Below, in pieces: positions 44,201-53,012 of a DNA stretch of 64,000 nt (positions are counted from its first letter, which is position 1; each line of letters begins with the position of its first letter). The notes beneath the pieces are model-generated. The model searched no databases and was not told the origin of the DNA. It saw nothing but the letters and a program-made list of their open reading frames with translations. Source of the stretch: Hydrogenophaga sp. BPS33 (GTDB lineage Bacteria; Pseudomonadota; Gammaproteobacteria; Burkholderiales; Burkholderiaceae_C); NCBI RefSeq assembly GCF_009859475.1, contig NZ_CP044549.1, forward strand, positions 930,001 through 994,000. The letters run 5' to 3'. The position numbers and the translations under genes were made by a program.

Positions 44201-44889
44201 TATCTCCCCAGCCGGTACGGCTCATCAAAATCGATGAAGTCGTGCTCCGCCATGGCCTCGTCGATCCACGCCTTCACGCCGGGCAATGCGCGCACACGAT
44301 CGACATAGGCGCCAAGGTCTGCAGGCATCGGTAGCCCATAGGTGTGGATGCGCATGCACACGGGCGCGAAGTAGGCGTCCGCGATGGTGAACTCGCCGAA
44401 CAACAGGCCGCTGTTGGGCTGCGCCGCGAGCAATTCGCTCCACAGGCCGCACAGGCGCGCGACATCGGCACGCACGTCCGGCTTGTCGCGCCAGATCAGA
44501 CGTCCCACGTCGTGAAGGGTGGCCTCGATGTTCATCGGGCAGTGGTTGCGCAGCGCGCCGAAACCGCTGTGCATTTCGGCGCAGACGCTGCGTGCGCGTG
44601 CGCGGGCCTTGGCGTCCACCGGCCACAGGCGCTTCTCGGGAAAGTGCTCGGCCAGGTACTCGGCAATGGCCAGCGTGTCCCAGACGGCAAAACCATCGTC
44701 CACCAACACCGGCACCTTGCCGATGGGGCTCACGGTGCGCAGGTTCTTCTTGAAGATGGAGTTGGGGTCGAACGAGTCGAACCGGACCATGACTTCTTCG
44801 AACGGTATGCCGGCTTGCTTCAGCAGCACCCAGGGGCGCATGGACCAGGACGAGTAATTCTTGTTGCCGATATAGAGCTGCAGTGCCAT
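44200..44889 (-). CDS. Glutathione S-transferase family protein
   Basis: A 229-residue GST. The N-terminal thioredoxin-like domain has LYIGNKNYSSWSMRPWVLL with the likely catalytic Ser, then IGKVPVLVDDGFAVWDTLAIAEYLAE (cis-Pro and the glutathione-binding Asp-Thr). The helical C-terminal domain has EFTIADAYFAPV. It resembles the YfcF group, for which glutathione transferase and peroxidase activities are known. The substrate is unknown. The stop codon coincides with the end of a 28-bp repeat. Confidence 0.9.
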   Translation of the reverse strand: MALQLYIGNKNYSSWSMRPWVLLKQAGIPFEEVMVRFDSFDPNSIFKKNLRTVSPIGKVPVLVDDGFAVWDTLAIAEYLAEHFPEKRLWPVDAKARARARSVCAEMHSGFGALRNHCPMNIEATLHDVGRLIWRDKPDVRADVARLCGLWSELLAAQPNSGLLFGEFTIADAYFAPVCMRIHTYGLPMPADLGAYVDRVRALPGVKAWIDEAMAEHDFIDFDEPYRLGR

Positions 44890-44973
44890 GGGTGGACCTC
44901 TTGAAACAGGTCCTCCATGTTAGGGCGTGCGCACCGCGGATTGATGCGCTTGTGCTGCGCGATTGATGCCCAT

Positions 44974-45008
44974 GAAAAACCCCCCGCATGCGCGCCGCAT
45001 CGGGGGTG
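44974..45008 (-). terminator. Rho-independent terminator of the CsoR-family gene
   Basis: Reading the minus strand, a stem CCCCGATGCG/CGCATGCGGGG with a GCG loop is followed by GGTTTTTC, 25 bp after the stop codon at 45033. Confidence 0.8.
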
Positions 45009-45032
45009 GTTCGTTCAGGCGCGATCCAACGA

Positions 45033-45443
45033 TCAGGCGTACTTTTCGAGGATGCGGGTGGAGCGCTCGACTTCCTGGAAGGTATTGATTTCGAGTTCCG
45101 AATCCGAAACCGCTTCGATGACCGTGCCGGCCATCATGCGGTAGAAGGCCTTGTCCATGGCCCTGCGCGCTGCCGCCATCTGCTGGGCCACGTCTTCGCA
45201 ACCGCGTCCACGTTGGACCATGTCGATCAAGCCGCGCACCTGGCCTTCGATGCGCCGGAGTCGGTTGATCACGTCGCGCTGGCTCTGCGGCCTGGGGGGG
45301 AAGCAGGGCGGGGGTGGGGGTAGAGGTGGGGTTTCGAGAGTTTCGCCGTCGGCGACCACCTGGGGCTCGTCGGGGATTTCGGCGGTGGCCTCCGGGGAGG
45401 CGGGGGTGTCGGCGGCGGGCGGCGGCGTGAGGGTTTCGTTCAT
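45033..45443 (-). CDS. CsoR/RcnR-family (DUF156) metal- or thiol-sensing repressor
   Basis: A 136-residue protein. Residues 1-50 are a Pro/Glu-rich unstructured extension; residues 54-136 form the all-helical DUF156 domain (RDVINRLRRIEGQVRGLIDMVQRG). Cys82 is at the first sensing position, but the His and Cys expected in the second helix of CsoR are replaced (AFYRMMAGTVIEAV). Copper sensing by the usual C-H-C site is therefore unlikely; a different inducer or one-Cys chemistry is possible. A CCCCCCC site upstream fits family operators. No target gene is adjacent, so it may mainly control itself. Confidence 0.85.
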   Translation of the reverse strand: MNETLTPPPAADTPASPEATAEIPDEPQVVADGETLETPPLPPPPPCFPPRPQSQRDVINRLRRIEGQVRGLIDMVQRGRGCEDVAQQMAAARRAMDKAFYRMMAGTVIEAVSDSELEINTFQEVERSTRILEKYA

Positions 45444-45512
45444 GGCACAAGCTCCCTGTCGGTTAAAGGTATGCCTCCGAGGTGGAAAGGCGCGCCGAGT
45501 GTGCCAAGAAAA

Positions 45513-45523
45513 TACCCCCCCTA
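45513..45523. promoter_or_regulatory. Candidate CsoR-family operator
   Basis: TACCCCCCCTA, a C-tract flanked by TA on both sides, lies 70 bp upstream of the repressor start. Operators of this family have a G/C run bordered by AT-rich inverted ends. Confidence 0.5.
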
Positions 45524-45560
45524 ACGACCGGCCCCGCCACATGACTGGGTCTGGCTGGGG

Positions 45561-46526
45561 TCAACGGCCCGCGCTGTGCCGGTAGTTCAGCAACTGGCTG
45601 CGGCCACCGCGCTGGCCCAGGTAAGTGGGCGCCACGCTGTGCACGCTGCTCGGCGTGATGGCCAGGGTCGATAGGCCGGGGTGTTCGTGCGTGGCGACGT
45701 TGTCGATCGACATCGAGTCCAGGTTGTCGCGGCTCATCACGGGCTCTCCCGGCGCGAGTTCGAAGACCGCGGCTTGCCAGCGCGCCAGGAGATCGGGCAA
45801 GGGCCAGATGGCACGCTCCCGGCTGCCGTATCGGCCCGCCAGGCGGACCAGGTCGGCCAGGGTGAACACATCGGGTCCGACGCATTCGATGGTCTGGCCA
45901 ACGCTGCCTTGCCCCAGGTTGCGGGCCAGGGCGTGGCTTCGCAGGCCGACGGCGACCGCCTGGGCGACGTCTTCCACCCAGACCGGCTGGAAGCGCGTCC
46001 GGGCGCCGGCCAGGGGAACGATCGGGAAGGTTTCCTGCAGGCGCGCGAACAGGTTCAGGAAGCGATCGCCCGCACCGAACACTACGCTGGGACGCAGTAT
46101 GGTGAGGTCCAGCCCCGCACCGCGCAGCACCTCTTCGCCGCGCGCCTTGCTGCGTTGGTAGCGCGAGGGGCCGTCGGGGCTGGCGCCCAGTGCGCTGACA
46201 TGGACCACGCGGCGCACACCGGCGGCCGCACAGGCCTCAGCGATGGACAGCGGCAGCTCCACGTGCACGCGTTCGAAGTCGTCTTCGCTGCCGTGCAGGA
46301 TGGCCACGAGGTTCACCACCGCGTCGTGGTCGGTCAGCACGTCCAGCAGGTGCCCCGAATCGTGCACGTCGGTTTCGATCACGGTCACGCGCGGCAGGTG
46401 TTGCACCCGCGCGGCGTTGATGGCACGCCGCGTGGGCACGGTGATGGCCCAACCCTCGCGCTGCAGTTTTTCGCAGACATGGCGACCGATGAAGCCGGTG
46501 CCACCCAGGACGACGACGCTTTTCAT
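45561..46526 (-). CDS. NDUFA9-like NAD(P)-binding atypical SDR
   Basis: A 321-residue protein with a VLGGTGFIGRHV cofactor loop, VVNLVAILHG, RVVHVSALGAS and LTILRPSVVFGAGDRFLN. This is the pattern of the complex-I NDUFA9 group of atypical SDRs, which usually bind NADPH but may lack classical SDR catalysis. The C-terminal portion (about 230-321) is family-specific. It is translationally coupled to the transglycosylase (ATGA at 46523). Confidence 0.88.
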   Translation of the reverse strand: MKSVVVLGGTGFIGRHVCEKLQREGWAITVPTRRAINAARVQHLPRVTVIETDVHDSGHLLDVLTDHDAVVNLVAILHGSEDDFERVHVELPLSIAEACAAAGVRRVVHVSALGASPDGPSRYQRSKARGEEVLRGAGLDLTILRPSVVFGAGDRFLNLFARLQETFPIVPLAGARTRFQPVWVEDVAQAVAVGLRSHALARNLGQGSVGQTIECVGPDVFTLADLVRLAGRYGSRERAIWPLPDLLARWQAAVFELAPGEPVMSRDNLDSMSIDNVATHEHPGLSTLAITPSSVHSVAPTYLGQRGGRSQLLNYRHSAGR

Positions 46527-48565
46527 GGCAGATCGGTGTTGATGGGTTTGTCGGTGCTGGGGCGGGGGCCCACCACGCCCAGGCGCGCGCGCAGGGACTG
46601 GGGTTGGCCGGTGAGCAGAGCAGCGTAGTTGGTGGTGTTGGCGAGCACGCGTTTGACGTAGTCTCGCGTTTCTTCGAAGGGGATGTTTTCGGCCCAGATC
46701 TCACCCGCCAGCGCGGGGCCGTTGCGCCATTGGCGAGGGCGGTTGGGGCCAGCGTTGTAGGCGGCCGCAGCCATGGGCAGCGAACCTTCGAAATCGTCGA
46801 GCGCGAGCTTGAGGTAGGCGGTGCCGATCAGGATGTTGGTGTCGCGTTCGTTGATCTGCTGAGGGCGGAACGTGCTCAGCCCGATCTTGTTGGCGGTCCA
46901 GCGCGCCGTGGCAGGCATGACCTGCATCAGGCCGGAGGCGCCCACGCCCGAGCGCGCGTCGGTGATGAAGCGGCTTTCCTGCCGGATCAGACCGTACACG
47001 TAGGCGGGGTCCAGGCCGATCTCGTTGGCGCGCGTGGTCACGGGCGCGCGGTGTGGTGTGGGAAAGCGCTGGGCGTGGTCTTGCGCAACCGGCGTACGCA
47101 GGCTGGTGTTGATGCAGCGGTCCCACAGCTCATTCTGGCAGGCGAGGTCGGCCGCCGCGAGCAGCTCACGCTCGCCCATGCCGCCTGGGGTGTGCAGGGC
47201 AATGGTGTAGTTCCATTCGCGCACACCTTCGCTGCGCAGGCCCAGGCGGATCGCGGCCAGCGCACGCGCCAGGCCAGGGTTGGCGCGTGCGGCGGCGGTT
47301 TCTTCGGCCGTCAGGGGCAAGGGAGTGGCAGGCACTTCGATGCGGCGGCCCAATTCTTCGGACGCGAGTTGCTCGTAGAAGTCCCGGCTGGAGGCGATCG
47401 ATTCATACAAGGCGCGCGCTTGGGCGGTGGCGCTGGCGGCATCGGGTTGCTGGAGCGCCTGCACCGAGCGCGCCTTCCAGTAGACCCAGGCCGGGTCGCG
47501 CTGCTGGGTTTCGCTCATGGCGGCCACCGCGTCGCGCACAGCGATCCAGTTGCCGGCGCGCATGCCGGCGCGGGCTTTCCACGCCAGGTGATCGTCGTCC
47601 ATGTGGCGGTCTTCGCCTTGGGCGAAGTAGCCGAGCGCTTCGGGCTGGAGTTTTTGTGCCGAGCGTTTGCCGATCGCGCCCCAGGCCCAGCTGCGCTCTT
47701 CCTGGGTGAGCTGCGCTTTCCAGCGCGTGCGCTCCATTTCGAGCGCGGCGGCGGCGGGGTCGCTCGAGGCCAGGCGGATGATGGCCAGCGTGACCAGCTC
47801 CTTGGTGCGGGTTCGAAACGCGGTGATGCGCTCGTCCAGGTAACGCGCGGGGTTGCTTGCGATGGCGTCCACCTGCGGCGCCATCTCGGTGTCGATCATG
47901 GCCAGTGCTTGCGTCGCCACGCGCGGGCGGTTGCTGTCCATGGCTTGGCGTGCGCGCAGCCACACTGCCTGTGGCTTGAGGTGCCGGCTTTCGAGCAGCG
48001 CTTGCGCAGCGCTGGCGCAACCATCATCGGCATCGCGCTGGGCGAGCCAGTTGCTTTGCACCTGGGGCGCTGCCACGTCGCCCGCGAGCCGTCCTGCCGC
48101 CACGTCGCGCATCAGGCCGTAGCACCGCACCTGGCGGTCGTCGTTCATGCGGAACAAGGGCAGCTCGGCCTCGAAGTTCTGCCAGTCGCGCGCCTTGCCC
48201 AGCAGCAGCAGCCAGTCGTTGCGCAGGCGGTCTTCCCAGTAGGTGCCAGGCATGCGCGCCAGCGCCGCGCGGATCTCGGTGGGGCTGGCCGTTTCGAGCC
48301 CGGCCTTGCTTTCCCAGTACGTCGCCAACGGCTCCAGCACATGGCCACGCGCGCGGGGCAGCAGGGCGCTCAACTGGGTGGTGTTGCCGCGCCGGAAGGC
48401 ATCGCGCATCTCCAGCAAGGTGCTGTCGCCGGGCGCGCCCTGCGCCCACAGCGTGGTGGGCAACACGAGCGCCGCCATAATGAGCCGCGCGCCCAGCATG
48501 CGCAGGCGCTGCGAGGGGCGGTCGATGCGCTGTGCGTGCCCCGGTTGTGTACCTACCATTTTCAT
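46523..48565 (-). CDS. slt: Soluble lytic murein transglycosylase
   Basis: A 680-residue periplasmic enzyme. An N-terminal signal peptide lies around residues 20-42 (LIMAALVLPTTLWAQG). A long helical superhelix covers about 45-480 and an SLT domain about 490-640, with catalytic Glu530 in GLIRQESRF followed by GVGASGLMQVMPATA and AAYNAGPNR. It cleaves peptidoglycan to 1,6-anhydro-muropeptides. The first ATG (48565) is only 9 bp from the divergent cyclo-ligase start; the true start could be Met23 at 48499. Confidence 0.92.
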   Translation of the reverse strand: MKMVGTQPGHAQRIDRPSQRLRMLGARLIMAALVLPTTLWAQGAPGDSTLLEMRDAFRRGNTTQLSALLPRARGHVLEPLATYWESKAGLETASPTEIRAALARMPGTYWEDRLRNDWLLLLGKARDWQNFEAELPLFRMNDDRQVRCYGLMRDVAAGRLAGDVAAPQVQSNWLAQRDADDGCASAAQALLESRHLKPQAVWLRARQAMDSNRPRVATQALAMIDTEMAPQVDAIASNPARYLDERITAFRTRTKELVTLAIIRLASSDPAAAALEMERTRWKAQLTQEERSWAWGAIGKRSAQKLQPEALGYFAQGEDRHMDDDHLAWKARAGMRAGNWIAVRDAVAAMSETQQRDPAWVYWKARSVQALQQPDAASATAQARALYESIASSRDFYEQLASEELGRRIEVPATPLPLTAEETAAARANPGLARALAAIRLGLRSEGVREWNYTIALHTPGGMGERELLAAADLACQNELWDRCINTSLRTPVAQDHAQRFPTPHRAPVTTRANEIGLDPAYVYGLIRQESRFITDARSGVGASGLMQVMPATARWTANKIGLSTFRPQQINERDTNILIGTAYLKLALDDFEGSLPMAAAAYNAGPNRPRQWRNGPALAGEIWAENIPFEETRDYVKRVLANTTNYAALLTGQPQSLRARLGVVGPRPSTDKPINTDLP

Positions 48566-48574
48566 GTGTCGATT

Positions 48575-49225
<651 letters not shown>

Positions 49226-49267
49226 GGACACCCCCGCCGCGCTGCGCGCGTCCCCCCTCAAGGGGGC
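49226..49267. repeat. C/G-run hairpin after the cyclo-ligase gene
   Basis: GACACCCCCGCCGCGCTGCGCGCG is followed by CCCCCT-CA-AGGGGG. The block begins directly after the TAG stop. It is another extragenic palindrome of the kind seen near 99, 7213, 10633 and 44155, and may stop transcription of the converging cyclo-ligase and EamA genes. Confidence 0.5.
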
Positions 49268-49352
49268 GCACCCTGGGACCGGCGGTGCCGGATCCTCGGG
49301 TGCCCTGGATGAAGGCGCGTCGCTCCGGTTGCGTTCTTCGGTGTTGCTTGCG

Positions 49353-50270
49353 CTATGGGTGATCGCCGCTGGCGTGCACTTCGGTGATGCGCTTCTCGCG
49401 CCGCACGAGGTACAGGCCGCTGCCGATGATGATGACCGCGCCGAGCCAGGTGGATGCACCCGGCAGGGTGTGCCAGATCAGCCAGTCCAAACCGAGGCCC
49501 CAGGCCAGCGCGCTGTATTCGAAGGGTGCCACGGCCGAGGCCTGGCCATGGCGGAAGGCCTCGGTGATGGTGAGTTGGCCGCAGAAGCCCGTGACGGCCA
49601 GCGCCAGCAGCAAGGGTGCGTCGCCGGGCTGGATCGGCACCCAGCGCGACCAGGACAGCAGGCCCGCGCCGATGGACATGAACAACATCAGGGACAGCAC
49701 CAGGCTTTCGCTGCTGTCGGTGCGGCTGGCCAGGCGCCCGGTGATCGCGGTGACCGCGTAACCCAATGCCGCGCCCAGCGTGGCCAGCCCGCCCAGCGTG
49801 GCAAAGCCTGCCTGCAGATCGCTCCCGCTCGGGCGCAGCGCGATCAACACGCCCACGAAGCCGATGGCGATGGCCCACCAGTGGGTGGCGGGCACGCGTT
49901 CCTTGAGGACGGGCACCGACAGCATGGTGATCAGCAGCGGCGCGATGAAGAACAGGGTGTAGGCGCTCGACAGCGGCAGCTCGCGCACGCCCGTGGTGAA
50001 CAGGGCGATCATGCCGATGCCCAGGCAGCCGCGCAGCACGTGCAGCGGCCAGCGGATCCGCATCACGGTGTGCCACTTGCCGCGCCACGTGATGTAGACC
50101 ATGACCAGTGGCAGCGCCGTCATGCCGCGCAAGGCCGCGATCTGCAGCGAGGGATAACGCGCCGACAATGCTTTGAGCACGGCATCCATGAGCGCGAAGA
50201 AGCCCACCGCCATGAGCATGAAGACGATGCTGCGCAGGTTGCCGGAGGCGAGTGAGCGGAACAGGCGCAT
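49353..50270 (-). CDS. EamA/DMT-family transporter
   Basis: A 305-residue membrane protein with ten hydrophobic helices in two EamA repeats (about 15-145 and 155-290). ELPLSSAYTLFFIAPLLITMLSVPVLKERV is the typical helix 4-5 segment and GQASAVAPFEYSALAWGL its counterpart. Family members export amino acids, metabolites or drugs; the substrate is not evident. It lies 3 bp behind the LysR gene and is probably controlled by or co-transcribed with it. Confidence 0.9.
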   Translation of the reverse strand: MRLFRSLASGNLRSIVFMLMAVGFFALMDAVLKALSARYPSLQIAALRGMTALPLVMVYITWRGKWHTVMRIRWPLHVLRGCLGIGMIALFTTGVRELPLSSAYTLFFIAPLLITMLSVPVLKERVPATHWWAIAIGFVGVLIALRPSGSDLQAGFATLGGLATLGAALGYAVTAITGRLASRTDSSESLVLSLMLFMSIGAGLLSWSRWVPIQPGDAPLLLALAVTGFCGQLTITEAFRHGQASAVAPFEYSALAWGLGLDWLIWHTLPGASTWLGAVIIIGSGLYLVRREKRITEVHASGDHP

Positions 50271-50273
50271 GGG

Positions 50274-51299
50274 TCAGTCGATGTTGTCGACGGTGTCGGG
50301 GTCGGGCACTTCGCCGATCGCCTCTCGCGTGGCAGCCGCCTGTTGCAGCAGCCAATTGCTGAAGGCTTTCACTTCCGGGCGCTGCACGCTGCGCGGCGCC
50401 ACCAGCAGCCAGTAGGCCAGCGGCGAGTCCAGCCGTGCATGGGGCAAGGGCTCGACCAGGGCACCGCTGGCCAGGCTTTCGGCCACCAGGGGCAGGCGGG
50501 CGAGCGCCACGCCCTGGCCGGTGAGCGCGGCCTGCACGATCTGGCTGGCGTAGTTGAAATACATCCAGCGTTGCGGTGAGAGTTTGGCCGGCAGGCTGCG
50601 CGCGCGCTTGCCGGATGCGGGGGGCGGTGGCGCGCCGTAGGTGTCGAGCCAGCGCTGCCAGGTCAGCCATTCCAGGTGGCGCGTGCGGTGCGCGTCACCG
50701 GCTTCGATCAGCGCGCAACGCGAGAGGTCTTCCACGCTCTGGATGGGGTGGGCCTTGAGCAGCCACGGGCTGGCCACCGGGGTGAGTTGCTCGCCGAACA
50801 GGCGCTGGGCGTTGGCGGGCATCACTTGCGGAACGGCGTAGCGCAGTGCCAGGTCCACGTCGGACGTGGCCAGGTCCACCGCGCTGTCGGTGGCGTCGAT
50901 GCGGATGTCGATGTCCGGATGGTCGCGCTGGAAAGCCTCGAGCCGGGGGATCAGCCACATCGAGGCGAACGAGGCCCAGGTGGTGATGGCCACGCTCTTG
51001 CGTCCCGCGCTCTGGCGGATCTGCCGCACCGCGGCGTCGACCCGCTCCAGCGCCATACTGGCCGCGCGCAGCAACTGCGAGCCCGCGCTCGTGAGTTCGA
51101 CCGCGCGCGTGTGGCGCAGGAACAGGGCGGTGCCGACTTCGTCTTCCAGCGCCTGGATCTGGCGGCTCACGGCGCTCTGGGTGAGCGAAAGCTCTTCGGC
51201 GGCGGCGCGGAAATTGAGGTGCCGCGCCACGGCCTCGAAGGCACGCAGATGCCCGGCGGCGATGGGGCGGGTGCGGGGGTGGCTGCTGGTGAGCTGCAT
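50274..51299 (-). CDS. LysR-family regulator, GcvA-like
   Basis: A 341-residue LysR protein (HLRAFEAVARHLNFRAAAEELSLTQSAVSRQIQALEDEVGTALF) with an unusually long effector domain. The segment ITTWASFASMWLIPRLEAFQRDHPDIDIRI is GcvA-like. It precedes the EamA transporter gene in the same direction and is divergent from DUF2917, so it may regulate either. Confidence 0.9.
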   Translation of the reverse strand: MQLTSSHPRTRPIAAGHLRAFEAVARHLNFRAAAEELSLTQSAVSRQIQALEDEVGTALFLRHTRAVELTSAGSQLLRAASMALERVDAAVRQIRQSAGRKSVAITTWASFASMWLIPRLEAFQRDHPDIDIRIDATDSAVDLATSDVDLALRYAVPQVMPANAQRLFGEQLTPVASPWLLKAHPIQSVEDLSRCALIEAGDAHRTRHLEWLTWQRWLDTYGAPPPPASGKRARSLPAKLSPQRWMYFNYASQIVQAALTGQGVALARLPLVAESLASGALVEPLPHARLDSPLAYWLLVAPRSVQRPEVKAFSNWLLQQAAATREAIGEVPDPDTVDNID

Positions 51300-51427
51300 C
51301 GGGGGCTTTCTGGCATTGATGCGGGAATCGAATCAATAGCTTACTGCGCTTTCATTGGACTTGAAGGGCATGTGGCGCGAACATTCATTCCCAGGATGAG
51401 CCATCGTCCCTTTGCCAGGAGCCTCTC

Positions 51428-51934
51428 ATGTCGTCACGTTCTACCGCCGCTGTTCTGTCCTCTGACCGCCTTGCCATGGTTGCCGCCGCGCAGCGCGGCT
51501 GGCACCTGGATGCGCGCCGGGCGATGACCCTGCGCCCCCATGTTCCGAGCCGCCTGCAGATCACGCAAGGCCGGGCGTGGGTCACGCTGGGTCTGCCGCA
51601 CGAAGGTGCCGGCAACGAGTCGGGCGACCACATGCTGGCCGCTGGCGAAAGCCTGGTGGTGCCCGCTGGCGTGCGCCTGGTGATGGAGCCCTGGCAGCCA
51701 TCGAGCGATGGCGCGGTGCGCTTCGAATGGCACGTCGAGCCCGAGGGCAGTGGCGCGGTCTCTCGCGATCGCTTTGGCCGTGACGTGGTGGCGCCGTCGC
51801 GCGAGCTGGCGATGGCCTTGGGCCAGGCGGGTGGGGCGCTGGCGCGTTTGCTGCGCGGTGTGTTCGGTTACGGCGAGTATCTGCTGGCTGGGCGTGGCCG
51901 CGTGCTGGCACCTTCCGACTGTCAACCGCGCTGA
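51428..51934 (+). CDS. DUF2917 domain protein
   Basis: A 168-residue protein. The DUF2917 part (about 28-95) contains LRITQGRAWVT-like strand LQITQGRAWVTLG and GDHMLAAGESLVVPAGVRLVMEPW, a cupin-like small beta fold. No enzymatic residues are evident. The remaining part has a low-complexity Ala/Gly helix. It is divergent from the GcvA-like LysR gene, an arrangement often seen in beta-proteobacteria. The function is unknown. Confidence 0.8.
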   Translation: MSSRSTAAVLSSDRLAMVAAAQRGWHLDARRAMTLRPHVPSRLQITQGRAWVTLGLPHEGAGNESGDHMLAAGESLVVPAGVRLVMEPWQPSSDGAVRFEWHVEPEGSGAVSRDRFGRDVVAPSRELAMALGQAGGALARLLRGVFGYGEYLLAGRGRVLAPSDCQPR

Positions 51935-51955
51935 ATAGCCCGGTGGGCTGCGCCG

Positions 51956-52309
51956 CTAGCGCGCCTTGCGCCTGGGTTTGCGCGCTGCCACGGCGGCTTC
52001 CAGTGCGAGACGCGCCCACGGCAACATGAGCGCGGGCGACTCCAGCGCTTCGTCCGGCGGCGTGTGGTAGTGGAGCCTGCCGGTCTTGCCCTTGAACTCG
52101 TAGACGAACGGGCGCCCGCCGGCCGCCAGCCATTGCGGCTCGGTCTCGGCATTGGTCTTGAGGAAGAGCGTGTCCCACGCAATGATGGCGATGTTCATGC
52201 CATCGGTGGAGATGCCCCAGCCGCCGAACATGCGCTTGGGCACGCAGGGTCCGACGCAGGACAGCAGCTCGCAGGCGTGCAGGGCGAAGGGGTCGACGGG
52301 TTTGGCCAT
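51956..52309 (-). CDS. TfoX/Sxy N-terminal domain protein
   Basis: A 117-residue single-domain protein. VPKRMFGGWGISTDGMNIAIIAWDTLFLKTN is the TfoX-N core and GRPFVYEFKGKTGRLHYHTPPDEAL the following strands, ending in a basic tail (ARKPRRKAR). Full-length TfoX/Sxy activates competence genes, but many such single-domain proteins have no known role. It is divergent from a TetR gene by 31 bp, and so could share control. Confidence 0.85.
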   Translation of the reverse strand: MAKPVDPFALHACELLSCVGPCVPKRMFGGWGISTDGMNIAIIAWDTLFLKTNAETEPQWLAAGGRPFVYEFKGKTGRLHYHTPPDEALESPALMLPWARLALEAAVAARKPRRKAR

Positions 52310-52340
52310 GGCGCGATGTTAGTCCGGCAGAATTCGGTGC

Positions 52341-52946
52341 ATGGCCAGGCCCAAATCCGTTTTTCACGATCTCAAGCGCGATCAAATCCTCGATGTGGCG
52401 GCGCAGTGCTTCGCCGCGCAGAGCTTTCCGGCCGCGAGCATGAACGACATCGCCAGTGCCTGTGGCGCCAGCAAGGCGCGGCTCTACCACTACTACGAGA
52501 GCAAGGAAGCGATCCTGTTCGATTTGCTCGACCGCTACACCCAGCGTCTGCTCGCGCTCATCGGCGAAGCCGAGGCCCGGGCACAACGCAAGAACCTCAG
52601 CGAGCGCGATGCGCTCAACGAGTTGGTGCGCGCGTTCCTGAGCGAGTACGAAACCTCGGCCACGCGCCATGTGGCCCTGGTGTCGGACACCAAGTTCCTT
52701 GGCGAGGTGCAGCGCAGCCTCATCGTCAACCGCCAGCGCGATGTGGTCGCCGCCTTCACCCGGTTTCTCAAGCGCGCCTATCCCGAGCGCGTGACGCCGG
52801 CCAACCAGACCGCCCTGACCATGATGCTGTTCGGCATGATCAACTGGACCTTCACCTGGCTGCGCCCGGATGGCGCCATGAGCTACAGCGGCTTTGCCGA
52901 CGAGGTGGTGGCGGTGCTGGAGAGCGGCCTGTCGGGAAGGATTTGA
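52341..52946 (+). CDS. TetR-family transcriptional regulator
   Basis: A 201-residue TetR protein: the helix-turn-helix lies at about 12-58 (RDQILDVAAQCFAAQSFPAASMNDIASACGASKARLYHYYESKEAILFDLL), followed by a helical ligand domain with NWTFTWLRPDGAMS, as in FadR/PaaR-type TetR proteins that sense acyl-CoA. It is followed after 66 bp by the metallo-beta-lactamase-fold gene, with a TTACG-N4-CGTAA dyad between, so it probably regulates that gene. Confidence 0.9.
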   Translation: MARPKSVFHDLKRDQILDVAAQCFAAQSFPAASMNDIASACGASKARLYHYYESKEAILFDLLDRYTQRLLALIGEAEARAQRKNLSERDALNELVRAFLSEYETSATRHVALVSDTKFLGEVQRSLIVNRQRDVVAAFTRFLKRAYPERVTPANQTALTMMLFGMINWTFTWLRPDGAMSYSGFADEVVAVLESGLSGRI

Positions 52947-52950
52947 CCGT

Positions 52951-52964
52951 TTACGAATGCGTAA
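52951..52964. promoter_or_regulatory. TetR operator candidate upstream of the MBL-fold gene
   Basis: TTACGAATGCGTAA is a 5-bp dyad with a 4-bp spacer just after the TetR stop and 49 bp before the MBL-fold start. Its AT-rich surroundings differ from the genes around it. The site size is typical for TetR-type dimers. Confidence 0.45.
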
Positions 52965-53012
52965 TGGATTTCGTTTAAGTAAAATCGCCGCTTCCCCACA
53001 CGGAGACCTCCC

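Noticed and set aside
46604..48574. A long plus-strand open frame that joins the 5-formyl-THF cyclo-ligase frame
   Set aside because: It is antisense to the lytic transglycosylase; the cyclo-ligase homology begins only after the ATG at 48575.
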